Below are positions 50,243-58,858 of a DNA stretch of 64,000 nt, one piece after another. The notes below the pieces were generated by a model that worked only from the letters and a program-made list of their open reading frames with translations, did not search any database and was not told where the DNA came from. Origin of the DNA: CAZQFV01 sp964592645 (GTDB lineage Bacteria > Chloroflexota > Chloroflexia > DTKN01); contig CAZQFV010000016.1 of the NCBI GenBank assembly GCA_964592645.1, positions 1 through 64,000 of the forward strand. The letters are read 5' to 3'. How positions within the stretch are numbered: position 1 is the first letter of the stretch; every line of letters starts with the position of its first letter. Both the position numbers and the translations under genes were made by a program.

Positions 50243-52150
50243 TCACCTCTGCCGCCACACCTCGAACCAGCGCTCGGCCACCTCGACCCCCACCACCTCC
50301 AGAACGTCATCTGTCCACTCGTTCATCCAACGGCGATGCTCATAGCCGGCCTCGAGGATGCTCTGCTCAATGGGGTCCAGGATCGGCAGGGCTTGCCCTG
50401 TCCACCGCCACCTTTTGGGCGGCTCGTCGCCGGTCCGGATTCGTTTCACGAGGATGGCTCGGCGCTGCGCGGGAGACAGCTTCTCCTGGTCGTCCAGGTA
50501 CAGCATCCAGGCGCGCACGCGGGCCAGCGGGGTGCCGGCCGACAGTCGCCCCAGGGCCGGCTCGGCGATGCCATAGTCCTCCAGCCAGTCCCGCACCAGC
50601 TCCGCCTCCGACGCCCGGCCGGCCCAGGAGCCCCCGGATGGGGTGGTCTCCGAGGGCGCCTCCTTCACAGCTCCCAGTCCACACTCATGACACGGGACAA
50701 ACAGGTCGGATTCTGGGGGACCGTCCTGGTCAACGACGTACCGAAGCCCACCACAGACGGCACAGTCCGTCTCGGGTAGGACCTCGTCATCCAGCGCGTC
50801 GGGCGGCCTTGGCACTTCCGACTCCGCGCCCGGGCCCGCACTGGGTTCCTCCTCCGGCCCGCCCCGGGCCCGTGCCGCCCGGACTACCCCCTCCCGCAAA
50901 AAGGCCACTGACACGAACGGCCGGCCGGCCGCCGCTGCTTGCTCCAGCATCGCCTGCACCGGCCCCACCCCGGCCTCCCGGCACAGCGTCAGGACACGCT
51001 CCAGCAGCAGCGGCCCCGGAGAAAAGCGGTTCAGGCAGACGAACAACCGCACTGCCTCGCGAAAACTGCCACCCGGCAGGGCCGCCCCCGCGCGCAGGAC
51101 GCGCCGCAGCGTCTTGCGGTGCTCCGACGCCCCACGGACCTGCGGCCAGGCAAACGCCAGCCGCCGGCAGGGCGTTTCCCCCGATCTATCTAGGGCCCGG
51201 TCTATGGCCTGCGCCAGATCGACCGGCTCCTGGTCCCGCAGGCACCAGGCCAGGACCAAGAGTTCCTCGACCAGCTCGGCCGGCGCCTGGGCGACGGCGG
51301 CCGGGGAGACCTCGGGGGAGAGCAGGCCACGGGCGACCTCGTACCGCGCACGGGATGGAGGTTGGGCCTGGTCCGCCGGGGTTGGCCACCGTTCGGCGAC
51401 ACGGGATTCGAAATGGTCGAGGACAGTCAGCATGCCGGAGACAAGGTTGGGTTGAGCCTGTTCTGAATCTGTAGGGGAATCAACAACAAAAACCGCCGCG
51501 CCCGGTTGTTGTTTTCCTTCCCCTACTTTCCCTTTACCCCTTTCCATGGACGCGAACTGGGGTTCGCTACTGTCGCGAACTGTAGTTCGCATGCCCCCGA
51601 AACTTTCTTCAGGGGCACGTGAACTGGGGTTCGCATGCCCCTGAAGCTTCTTTCGCCCTGGCCGCACGCCCTCCCGGTAGAGCGTCCGCAGGTAGGCCAG
51701 CAGAGGATAGAAGTCGTACTGGTTCTCCTCCTTCTGTCCCCAGGAGGTGTGCCCGGGCAGGATCAGCAGGTAGCCATAGGGCGGGCCGGCCGCTTCCCGG
51801 TACGTCTGCGTGCAGTAAGCCGTGACTTCCTCCTGGACAAGGCCATTGACTTTGCTCACCCACGCCGGCGCGCCTGCCCCGGCCCGCGCCAACAGGTCGC
51901 ATTCGCGCAGGGTATGGAGGACCTTTTGCAGCCCCCGCCGGGTCATGCCCATCCGCCCGGCGACGGCCGCCACGGTCGGGGGCTCTGCCCCAGACCACCA
52001 TTCCATCCAGATCTGGACGATGGCGTTGACCTCGGCCGGCGCCAGGTACAGCAGGTCCTGGTAGGCGAGCAGGAGGTTGGGCACCGGGCAGAAGCCGGCC
52101 TCCAAGAGGTCTTCGCCAAAGCGCCCAACGATCTCCTCGCCGTGCGGCAT
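50243..52150 (-). CDS. Replication-initiator-like protein with winged helix
   Basis: 635 residues from ATG 52150, two bases after the upstream stop. The N-terminal 200 residues hold a winged helix (NAIVQIWMEWWSGAEPPTVAAVAGRMGMTRRGLQKVLHTLRECDLL) as in plasmid replication initiators and helix-turn-helix replication proteins. A central helical domain follows, then a four-Cys zinc motif (CAVCGG ... CHECGLG) and a helical C-terminus. Assignment as initiator is inferred from domain and position; it could also be a DnaD/helicase-loader-like protein. Confidence 0.5.
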   Translation of the reverse strand: MPHGEEIVGRFGEDLLEAGFCPVPNLLLAYQDLLYLAPAEVNAIVQIWMEWWSGAEPPTVAAVAGRMGMTRRGLQKVLHTLRECDLLARAGAGAPAWVSKVNGLVQEEVTAYCTQTYREAAGPPYGYLLILPGHTSWGQKEENQYDFYPLLAYLRTLYREGVRPGRKKLQGHANPSSRAPEESFGGMRTTVRDSSEPQFASMERGKGKVGEGKQQPGAAVFVVDSPTDSEQAQPNLVSGMLTVLDHFESRVAERWPTPADQAQPPSRARYEVARGLLSPEVSPAAVAQAPAELVEELLVLAWCLRDQEPVDLAQAIDRALDRSGETPCRRLAFAWPQVRGASEHRKTLRRVLRAGAALPGGSFREAVRLFVCLNRFSPGPLLLERVLTLCREAGVGPVQAMLEQAAAAGRPFVSVAFLREGVVRAARARGGPEEEPSAGPGAESEVPRPPDALDDEVLPETDCAVCGGLRYVVDQDGPPESDLFVPCHECGLGAVKEAPSETTPSGGSWAGRASEAELVRDWLEDYGIAEPALGRLSAGTPLARVRAWMLYLDDQEKLSPAQRRAILVKRIRTGDEPPKRWRWTGQALPILDPIEQSILEAGYEHRRWMNEWTDDVLEVVGVEVAERWFEVWRQR

Positions 52151-52152
52151 CG

Positions 52153-52455
52153 TCACCGCTCTCCGCAGGCTACCAGGAACTCGCCCAGGTCGTAGATGTT
52201 GGCCTCCTGCCGCTTGCCCACCTCGAGCACGGGGGTGATAGTGAGGAACCCTTTGCCCAGCAGGCTCGCGGCGAGTCCCTGCAGCCGGCGCTGGGTAATG
52301 CCCATCCGTCGCGCCAGCACCGCGCCCGGAACCTGGACTACGATACCGCCCATCTCCACCAGGTGCAGCAGGAGCAGCGCTTCTTGTGGCTGCACGCCCA
52401 GCGCCGCGTAGCGCCGCAGGATCAGCCGGATCAGCCGGTCGTTCGTCTCGGCCAT
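52153..52455 (-). CDS. Winged-helix protein, 100 residues
   Basis: ATG 52455 with GGAGGTGGCG upstream. One winged helix (LARRMGITQRRLQGLAASLLGKGFLTITPV), similar in style to the start of the larger downstream protein. The pair may be a duplicated initiator domain and a regulator. Confidence 0.65.
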   Translation of the reverse strand: MAETNDRLIRLILRRYAALGVQPQEALLLLHLVEMGGIVVQVPGAVLARRMGITQRRLQGLAASLLGKGFLTITPVLEVGKRQEANIYDLGEFLVACGER

Positions 52456-52482
52456 CGCCACCTCCGTCGGCCGCGGTCCGGG

Positions 52483-53232
52483 CTATTCCACCGCCGGTAT
52501 TTCGGCCGGCGTGACCTGCTGCAGCAGCCGCTCCAGGATGGACCGCCCGCGGGCGCGCTCCTCCTGCTTCAGCGCTTCTTCCAGCACCGCCTGGCGCAGA
52601 CCGTTGTCGTCCGGCAGCGCGGCGACCTCGGCCTCCAGTTCCGTGAGCGGCGTGTTGTGCAGCTTCTTGACCCAGGCGCTGAGCTGCGCATCGTCTCGAC
52701 CCTCCGCCATCAGTTGGCTCAGCTGCGCCCCGCGCAGGGCAGCCTCTTTCTCCTGAGCCTCCTGGGCCATCCGCTGGAGGATGTTGGGCACCTGATTGCG
52801 GGGCACGTCCTCCGGCTCCCGCCCCTCGAGGTACTCGCGCAGGCCGTCGGCATCCAGTCCCAGCCGGCCGGCCTGCCGGCGCAGTTCCTCCACCTGGGCC
52901 GGCGTTGGCCGCAGCCGCACCCGGCCGCGCTCGGCGGCGTCCTCGGCCTGGACCAGGGAGACGCGCCACACGTCCACCCCGAGTTGCCGCACCAGGTTGC
53001 CCGCGCCGGGTGTGCGCCAGTGGATGTTGGCCAGCCGGCCCTCCATCTCCACCTCGACGCCCTCGACCAGGCCCTCCGGCAGCGATTCCACCTTCAGCCG
53101 GCCGTAGACTACCGCCCGGATCACGTCGCGGACCTCCCGGTTGTACACCTCCAGGCTCACCTGTTGCACGCGCCGGCCTTCGCCCCCGCTCTGCCGTGAC
53201 ACCACTCTGCCTGACACCGTCACCTTGTTCAT
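52483..53232 (-). CDS. OB-fold (SSB-like) protein with helical C-terminus, 249 residues
   Basis: ATG 53232 with AAGGAGGAACG upstream. Residues 1-95 (MNKVTVSGRVVSRQSGGEG ... EVEMEGRLANIHWRTP) look like an SSB-type OB fold. The remaining 150 residues are helical and charged. It is a second SSB-like protein of the element. Confidence 0.55.
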   Translation of the reverse strand: MNKVTVSGRVVSRQSGGEGRRVQQVSLEVYNREVRDVIRAVVYGRLKVESLPEGLVEGVEVEMEGRLANIHWRTPGAGNLVRQLGVDVWRVSLVQAEDAAERGRVRLRPTPAQVEELRRQAGRLGLDADGLREYLEGREPEDVPRNQVPNILQRMAQEAQEKEAALRGAQLSQLMAEGRDDAQLSAWVKKLHNTPLTELEAEVAALPDDNGLRQAVLEEALKQEERARGRSILERLLQQVTPAEIPAVE

Positions 53233-53546
53233 CGTTCCTCCTTGTGCTCTCTGGTTGTGTCTTTCTGCCAACCCGGCGCGGCACGTCGCCTGGCCGGGAG
53301 ATTGCCAACCTGTGCCTGTCGCCGCCCGGCGGGGGAGGGTGGCAGGTGGTTCTTTTCATCTTCACCCGCCGCCAGTGCCCCACCGGGACGGCACCCGATC
53401 ACAAAAGAGACCGGACCGACTGTGCGGCAACACCCGGGTGTACCCGTCAGAAACGAGCATCTTTTTGCCACTATCAGGCATTTCCGTCGTCGCTCCGGGC
53501 GCCTTTGGGTGTAGTCCGGGTGCCCATGCGGTGAACCCGCGCGCGC
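53233..53546. other. Long leader of 314 bases before the OB-fold gene
   Basis: No credible gene. The minus strand shows CCCGG/CCGGG pairing with GGC/GCC nested (around 53276-53302) and GGTTGGCA repeated twice. It fits the pattern of structured leaders, without a T-run. Confidence 0.45.
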
Positions 53547-54896
53547 CTATGGGAGGTCCTTCTGCTCCCAATCCGGGCCAGGGTTCGCCACGTTGGTCGT
53601 GTACAGTGTGACCTTCCGGCCGGTCACCTGCTGCCACACCGCGATCTCGGCAATCATGCGGTCCTGCCGCTCCGGCGTCGGTAGGACCAGGTAGAGCCGG
53701 CCGGCATTGACCTCGTGAAAGATCTGCCACTTGCCGATCCGCTCGTCGTTGCGGGCATACACCGCCGCTTCGGACGGGACAGGGTGCACCTCCAGCTCCA
53801 CGTAGAGCAGGTCCCCCTCGTCCGTCGTCGCCAGCAGGTCGGGCCGACACTGCCGGCGGGCCGCGGTGTGAAACGGGGCCGGCCACAGATCGGTGGTGTA
53901 GTCCCAGGCGCTGAGGATATCCCGCGCCCGCAGCGCCAGCAGCGCTTGCTGCAGTGACACGTGCCGGGAGAGCAGTTCCGGCAGCCCCAGCCGGGGCGTC
54001 TCCCCCAGGGCCTGGGCCAGTTCGCGGCCGCGGGCGGTCAGGTTGAGCAGGAGGGTCGGATTGCCCTGGGTCAGGCGCGCCTCATGCTCCTCGACCAGGC
54101 TGCCCTTGACCTCGACGAAGAGTCTCTGGGCCCGGCCGCCCCAGGACTGGCCCATTAGCTGGATCAACTGCTTGCGCCGGCACTCGTCCCCCTGGGCCAG
54201 CACCCGGACCAGGCCGTCCACCATCTCTCGCGGCGAGTTCACCCAGTACCGCCCGAAACGGCGCTCGATTTCCTCCGGCGACAGGCGCGGCCGGGGTGTC
54301 GGGGGCGGGTCCGGCGCGGCCGGCTCCGCTGGGGCAGAGTGGGCCAGGGATCGCACGACTGCCCGGGCGTCTTTTCCCTCTGCTGATGCTGCTGCTGCCG
54401 CCGGCGGTGTTTCCCGTGGGTGTACCTGGGCCGCCAAGCCCTGTGCCCGTTCCGCCGCTTCCTGCACCTGGCGCAAGGCTGCCGCGTGGGCCTGTTCGAG
54501 CCGGTCCTTTTCCTGGGCCAGCCGGCGGTTCTCTTCCTGCAACCGCTCCACTTCTTTGGCGGTACCCGTCGCCGCCGCTGCCTGGAGGCGGCGTACCGTC
54601 TTCAAGTGCTGGGTCATGAACCAGGAGGCCCACTCGTCCACCCCCCATTGGCCATCGACTTCGCGGCCCTGCTCGCGCCGCAGTTCGGTCAAGGCGGCCG
54701 GCTCAAAGGTCTCGCACGCGCCGACGATGTACTTGCGCAGCCGCGCTTCCAGGGCCCGGGCCTCCTCCAGCAGCTTGTGCGCTGCGGCGATCTCGCCGGC
54801 CCGGTAGTTATCCAGTGTCTGCAGGACCTGGTTCTCCGTGCGCAGCCGGCCCACTTCCTGGAGTAGTGCCTGTTCCTGCAGCGTCAGCGCGGGCAT
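53547..54896 (-). CDS. Coiled-coil protein with PD-(D/E)XK-like C-terminus, 449 residues
   Basis: Residues 1-170 form coiled coils (EVERLQEENRRLAQEKDRLEQAHAAALRQVQ), followed by a Pro-rich linker. The C-terminal 220 residues include CRPDLLATTDEGDLLYVELEVHPVPS and AEIAVWQQVTGRKVTLYTT, a D...ExE pattern like replication-relaxation/nuclease proteins. It may be a DNA-processing protein of the element; nicking activity is not established. Confidence 0.55.
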   Translation of the reverse strand: MPALTLQEQALLQEVGRLRTENQVLQTLDNYRAGEIAAAHKLLEEARALEARLRKYIVGACETFEPAALTELRREQGREVDGQWGVDEWASWFMTQHLKTVRRLQAAAATGTAKEVERLQEENRRLAQEKDRLEQAHAAALRQVQEAAERAQGLAAQVHPRETPPAAAAASAEGKDARAVVRSLAHSAPAEPAAPDPPPTPRPRLSPEEIERRFGRYWVNSPREMVDGLVRVLAQGDECRRKQLIQLMGQSWGGRAQRLFVEVKGSLVEEHEARLTQGNPTLLLNLTARGRELAQALGETPRLGLPELLSRHVSLQQALLALRARDILSAWDYTTDLWPAPFHTAARRQCRPDLLATTDEGDLLYVELEVHPVPSEAAVYARNDERIGKWQIFHEVNAGRLYLVLPTPERQDRMIAEIAVWQQVTGRKVTLYTTNVANPGPDWEQKDLP

Positions 54897-54908
54897 CGGG
54901 CCGTCCTT

Positions 54909-55484
54909 TTATTCGTCGCCTCGTTTCCACACGGCCGGCAGGAAAGCGGCAAACAGCACGGCGCCGCTGCCGCCCTGTTCCGTCTCGCTGCCGGCCAGCG
55001 CGTCCTGCAGCCGCTCCAGTTCGGTGCGGATCCAGGCGAGCTTGCCCAGAAGTTCCGCCTTGGTTTCGGTGGCGGGCAGGGCCAGCAGCCGTTCTTCCAG
55101 GGTCATCGCTTCGCCCAAGGCCACCAGCACGTCGTTCAGGTGGGCGACGTGCCCGGCCAGGGCCGGCGGGGCGCTCATTTCCTGCAGCCGGCGGGCGATC
55201 CGCGTCAGGTCGGCGTCCACCGCTTCCAGGCGGCTGTTGGCCTCGACCAGCGTGGCCGGGGGCGAGACAGCCATGTCCTCCATCTGTCGGTTGAGATCCA
55301 GGAGCGTCTCCACGTGGCCGCGCAGCTCCCCTGCCACTCGCTGCACCTGCCAGCCCGGGTAAGTGAGTACCTGGCTCCCACCGGTGAGCCAGTAGCCGAG
55401 CGCACCGAGGCCGAGCAGGAGCAGGACAACCACCAGGGCCAACAGGCCCCACCTACTGGATCGCGAGCGCATAGACCTCGACAT
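54909..55484 (-). CDS. Membrane-anchored coiled-coil protein, 191 residues
   Basis: Basic N-terminus, one membrane helix (LLALVVVLLLLGLGALGYWL), then helical coiled-coil segments (QRVAGELRGHVETLLDLNRQME, VAHLNDVLVALGEAMTLEERLL). Overlaps the upstream OB-fold gene by 32 bases. ATG 55484 or 55472. Unknown; could link replication or partition to the membrane. Confidence 0.6.
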   Translation of the reverse strand: MSRSMRSRSSRWGLLALVVVLLLLGLGALGYWLTGGSQVLTYPGWQVQRVAGELRGHVETLLDLNRQMEDMAVSPPATLVEANSRLEAVDADLTRIARRLQEMSAPPALAGHVAHLNDVLVALGEAMTLEERLLALPATETKAELLGKLAWIRTELERLQDALAGSETEQGGSGAVLFAAFLPAVWKRGDE

Positions 55485-56109
55485 TGTTCATTCCCCCGCG
55501 GCGCGAACGTAGCGCCCCGATGACCACGACCGGCGTTCCCACGACCAGGCGGGCGGATTCCTGGCGGACCGAGTTGCCCCACCGGCAGACCTTGAAGTAG
55601 TTGGGCTGCGCGCACTTGGTCCAGGGCGGCATGGACACGGCGATCAGGAAGGTCATCCGCAGATGCCCATCCGCGGTCACCCGGAGCTGCGGCTCCTTGG
55701 CTACTGCCCCCAGCAGGCAGACGTGGTTCAAGCGGCGGATCGGGCCGGCGCCGGGATCCAGGGCCGGCAGCCGCCGCAGGTCGTCGGCCCGCCAGATGCC
55801 CTGCGCCTGCACCCAGATATTCACCGCTTGGCCATCGCTGGTCCGCTGCGAGCGGAGCGCCCCCGTCACCAGCACGGTGGCGCTCTCGGCCAGGGCCGGC
55901 CGGATGTCTACGGCCAGGTTGCCCTCCTTGACGATCGTCAGGAGGTTGTCCTGCGTGCCCGGGATTCCCGTGGGCGTCGGCACGCGCACCGCCACGTTCA
56001 GGCGGAACGGCTTCTTCTCCAACCGCAGCCGCGGCTCCGATTCGACCACGCCCAGCAAGGCTACCTGGTTCAGGACCGCGTTGCTCATCAGCGCGTCTGC
56101 CGTTCTCAT
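55453..56109 (-). CDS. Tandem OB-fold SSB-like protein, 218 residues
   Basis: ATG 56109. Two repeated halves, NQVALLGVVESEPRLRLEKKPFRLNVAVRVP and NHVCLLGAVAKEPQLRVTADGHLRMTFLIAVS, each with the SSB beginning (V-x-L-x-G-x-V/A-x-x-x-P). No acidic tail. It is a third ssDNA-binding candidate in the element. Overlaps the prepilin peptidase stop by 4 bases. Confidence 0.7.
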   Translation of the reverse strand: MRTADALMSNAVLNQVALLGVVESEPRLRLEKKPFRLNVAVRVPTPTGIPGTQDNLLTIVKEGNLAVDIRPALAESATVLVTGALRSQRTSDGQAVNIWVQAQGIWRADDLRRLPALDPGAGPIRRLNHVCLLGAVAKEPQLRVTADGHLRMTFLIAVSMPPWTKCAQPNYFKVCRWGNSVRQESARLVVGTPVVVIGALRSRRGGMNNVEVYALAIQ

Positions 56110-56519
56110 CGCTGCACCAACCCCACACTCCACACGACCAAGGTCGCCCCGGCGATGAACGGCACCACCGGCACGGCCTGCCGTCGTCGCACTTTGCCGT
56201 ATAGCCCGGCCGTGAGCGAGGCCAGGGCCACCACGTACACCGCCGCCCCGCCTAGCGCCAGGCCAACCAGCCCGTAGACCTGGGCATCCCCCAACCCGGC
56301 CCGTTCTTCCCCCCAGATAGCCGTGGGTATGGCCATCAGCCCGCCGACGACAGCCCCGGCCACGATGGGCCACCACTCACCCCGGACCACGCGGAACGTC
56401 AGGCTGCCCAGGAGGGCCGGCCAGATCAGGACGGCCGGGACAACCTGCCAGCGCGCGTCGCACACGGCGATGGCCAGCAGTACTGCCCCAACAGCGCCCA
56501 GGAAGATCACCTCGGCCAC
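56106..56519 (-). CDS. Prepilin peptidase (TadV/CpaA-like)
   Basis: 137 residues from GTG 56519, chosen by GAGAGG seven bases upstream. About five membrane helices; catalytic Asp21 (CDARWQVVP) and Asp78 (GLGDAQVYG), the GxGD signature. It should process the Flp-type prepilin encoded 22 kb away on the same strand, which links this module to the Tad operon. Confidence 0.85.
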   Translation of the reverse strand: MAEVIFLGAVGAVLLAIAVCDARWQVVPAVLIWPALLGSLTFRVVRGEWWPIVAGAVVGGLMAIPTAIWGEERAGLGDAQVYGLVGLALGGAAVYVVALASLTAGLYGKVRRRQAVPVVPFIAGATLVVWSVGLVQR

Positions 56520-56523
56520 CCGT

Positions 56524-57819
56524 CTACCTCTCGGCATCCACGAACCGGGCCGGCTGTTCCTCAAAGCGCAGCGGCGCGACGCCCGGCGGCCCGTTGCGGT
56601 TCTTGACCACGCAGGCCTCGGCTTCGTAGCCTCGGCCCTCGCGGAGCGCCCGGTGCAGCAGGATCACCGTGTCGGCGTCCTGCTCCAGTTCCGGCACTTC
56701 TTCGCCCAGGTCGGCCAGGAGCGGCGCGCTGTCGGCGCGATGCTCTACCAGCCGCGAGATCTGGGAAGTCACTACTACCGGCACCATCAGTTGCATCGCC
56801 AGGTCCTTCAACCCGCGCGAGTTCTCGGTCCGGTCGCCGCGGATGCGCTGGAAACCGTCCACGATGACCAGCCGCACCCCCCGCAGCGTCACCAGCCGCC
56901 GGGCCTGGCCGGCCAGCCCCGGCAGTGTCACCCGCGGCGCGCCGTCCACGATGAGCGGCGCGCCCGTCAGCGTCCCGCGGGCTTGTTCCAGCCATGTCAG
57001 CTCGTCGCGCACGCACCCGGCCATCAGCGTGGTGAGAGGGATGCCGGAGGCCACTGCCAGCAGCCGCTTCGCCAGTTGCGCGGTCGTCGTCTCGCCGGTG
57101 AACAGGAGCACCGGCTCCTTTTGGCGCACCGCCAGAAAGTGGGCCATGCCGGCCACAAAAGAGGTCTTGCCCACGGCCGGCCGGCCGCCGACCACGACCA
57201 GGTCCCCGCGTTGCATGGAAACCAGGCGGTCCACGCCGGCGTACCCGGTGCCCAGCCCTTGTGGCCGCACCCGCCCGGTGACCTCGGCCAGCACTGCTTC
57301 CAGGATGCCCTCCAGGGAACGGGCGGTATCCGGGATGTGCGTCACCGAGAGCTGCCGGACCAGTTCCTCCGCCGCAAAGATGACCTGCTCCGGCGCGGTC
57401 CCCGCGCGCGGGTCCTGCCGGCCGAGGGCGGCGACCTGCTGGCCGGCGGCGATACAGTCCCGCAGTACGGCGCAGAGCCGCACGACCCGCGCCCGCTCCA
57501 GCAGGCGGTCTTGCACCACCTCGCCGCCAGCGGCCAGGGCCAGCGCCGCCAGCTTCTCGCGCCCCCCGACGGTTTCCAGGTGTCCCTGCCGGTCCAGCTC
57601 CTCGGCCACCGTCGCCGCGTCGGTCAGCCCCAGCCGCTCGTAGCAGGCCAGGACCGCCTCGTAGATGCGCCGGTGGCCCGGGACAAAGAACATGGCGGGA
57701 TGGGCCAGTATTTCGGACACGGCCGCGACCACCCCCCACGCACTTCCCGTAGGGGAAAGGATCGCGGCCAGCACGTCGGACTCGGCCTGGGCATCGTGGG
57801 GCAATGTCGGTTCGGTCAT
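56524..57819 (-). CDS. dnaB: DnaB-like replicative helicase
   Basis: 431 residues. N-terminal DnaB domain (ESDVLAAILSPTG), RecA-like C-terminal domain with GLGTGYAGVDRL, Walker A GGRPAVGKTS (211-220), GETTTAQLAKRLLA, RLVIVDGFQRI (Walker B), VTSQISR and the Arg-finger region near the end. No intein is seen. It should unwind the element's replication fork with the AEP primase. Confidence 0.92.
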   Translation of the reverse strand: MTEPTLPHDAQAESDVLAAILSPTGSAWGVVAAVSEILAHPAMFFVPGHRRIYEAVLACYERLGLTDAATVAEELDRQGHLETVGGREKLAALALAAGGEVVQDRLLERARVVRLCAVLRDCIAAGQQVAALGRQDPRAGTAPEQVIFAAEELVRQLSVTHIPDTARSLEGILEAVLAEVTGRVRPQGLGTGYAGVDRLVSMQRGDLVVVGGRPAVGKTSFVAGMAHFLAVRQKEPVLLFTGETTTAQLAKRLLAVASGIPLTTLMAGCVRDELTWLEQARGTLTGAPLIVDGAPRVTLPGLAGQARRLVTLRGVRLVIVDGFQRIRGDRTENSRGLKDLAMQLMVPVVVTSQISRLVEHRADSAPLLADLGEEVPELEQDADTVILLHRALREGRGYEAEACVVKNRNGPPGVAPLRFEEQPARFVDAER

Positions 57820-58502
57820 CGCTCTACATCCTCCTCGGCCTGGCGCATGATTTCGCTCACGCGCCGGCGCTCCTGCTCGTCACGACGGTGCCAGCGCCGA
57901 CGGTGCCGCTCCGAGCAGAACCGCCGGCCGGGGTGGCCGTACACCCACCACGTCTCGTGCTCGGTCCGCTGGTGGCGCAGCCATTCGGCGACGCACTCGG
58001 GACACTGGCGCTTCGCCGCCAGGATGCGCCCCAGCGGGATCGCCGCCTGCCGGGGATCGGTGCGGATGATCGGCGACCAGGGCGGCAAGGGTGCCGGGTC
58101 CTGCTGTAGAAACGTAGCCAGCCGTTCCAGGAACCGGCGGCTCGGCGGGCGCAGCGGGTGGGAAGGGTATTGTCCCTCGTACAGCCGCACCGCGTGAGGG
58201 CCGCAGTAACCCAAGGTCAAGGCCAGCTCCTTTTCCGAGTAGCAGAGCTCTTTGCGGGCGGCCCGCAGCGCCCGCTGAAAGGCCCGGATGCGCCTCTCGG
58301 ACCAGCGTCCGCTGGAATTACGCAGCGCGGCGGCGACCCCCTCCAAAAGGGCCTTTGCACAAGTTGAACAGGCCCTGGGAGCCTCGTTTTGCGGCCCCCG
58401 CGACATATCCATCGGCCCTGCTCCGACCTCGCGCTGGCGGGCTTCTAGGACGATTGGGGCCATTCTGAAGGTGGTGCCGGTGCCGGCCGCGCTACCCAGC
58501 AT
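57816..58502 (-). CDS. Zinc-finger/HTH protein, about 228 residues
   Basis: ATG 58502 overlaps the upstream stop; 58412 is an alternative start with GGAGCAGGG upstream. CSTCAKALL near the N-terminus, a helix-turn-helix-like CYSEKELALTLGYCGPHAVRLYEGQ, and a C-terminal CPECVAEWLRHQRTEHETWW ... CSERHRRRWHRR zinc finger. Probably a DNA-binding regulator of the dnaB operon. Its stop overlaps the dnaB start. Confidence 0.6.
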   Translation of the reverse strand: MLGSAAGTGTTFRMAPIVLEARQREVGAGPMDMSRGPQNEAPRACSTCAKALLEGVAAALRNSSGRWSERRIRAFQRALRAARKELCYSEKELALTLGYCGPHAVRLYEGQYPSHPLRPPSRRFLERLATFLQQDPAPLPPWSPIIRTDPRQAAIPLGRILAAKRQCPECVAEWLRHQRTEHETWWVYGHPGRRFCSERHRRRWHRRDEQERRRVSEIMRQAEEDVER

Positions 58503-58779
58503 GTTGTCCCGCCCGCCGGGGCATCCGCGTGCCCGGCTCCTCGTGCCGGCCGGTCTCGGGACGGATCCGGCCGGAGATGATCTCTACTACGGTTTCGTAA
58601 GCCCACGCCGGCGCGACCAGTTCCACGCTTTGGGTCTTCCACCCCTCTTCGTTGCGGGCGTAGAGCACGCGCAGCTCTTGCCAGTAGACCCAGCCGCGTA
58701 CCCGACCCAGCACCTGGTCATCGGGGCCGGCCGTGAAACGGACGATAACATGGCCATCGCGGTGCACGATTGTCGCCAT
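58492..58779 (-). CDS. Hypothetical protein, 95 residues
   Basis: ATG 58779 with GGAGAGTGAG upstream. Beta-rich (HVIVRFTAGPDDQVLGRVRGWVYWQELRVLYARNEEG). Unknown. First gene after the parB palindrome. Confidence 0.6.
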   Translation of the reverse strand: MATIVHRDGHVIVRFTAGPDDQVLGRVRGWVYWQELRVLYARNEEGWKTQSVELVAPAWAYETVVEIISGRIRPETGRHEEPGTRMPRRAGQHAG

Positions 58780-58797
58780 CTCACTCTCCGGTGCCCT

Positions 58798-58819
58798 GGG
58801 GTGACCAATTGGTCACCCC
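58798..58819. promoter_or_regulatory. 22-bp perfect palindrome, candidate parS or operator
   Basis: Perfect dyad around AATT, with half-site GGGGTGACC. It lies 40 bases past the parB stop and 20 bases before the next gene. Partition sites of ParB proteins are palindromes of similar length next to parB. It could also be a repressor site for the downstream operon. Confidence 0.6.
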
Positions 58820-58858
58820 GCCGAAAACGGCAATGTTTTCTCGTGCTTCGGCAAAGCG

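Noticed and set aside
53229..53471. 80-codon minus-strand frame in the leader before the OB-fold gene
   Set aside because: No ribosome site, overlaps the structured leader and start of the next gene, composition not protein-like.
53547..54896. Relaxase of the element
   Set aside because: The C-terminus looks like a nuclease-like fold, but no HUH motif or relaxase tyrosine pattern could be seen; kept only as a coiled-coil/nuclease-like protein.
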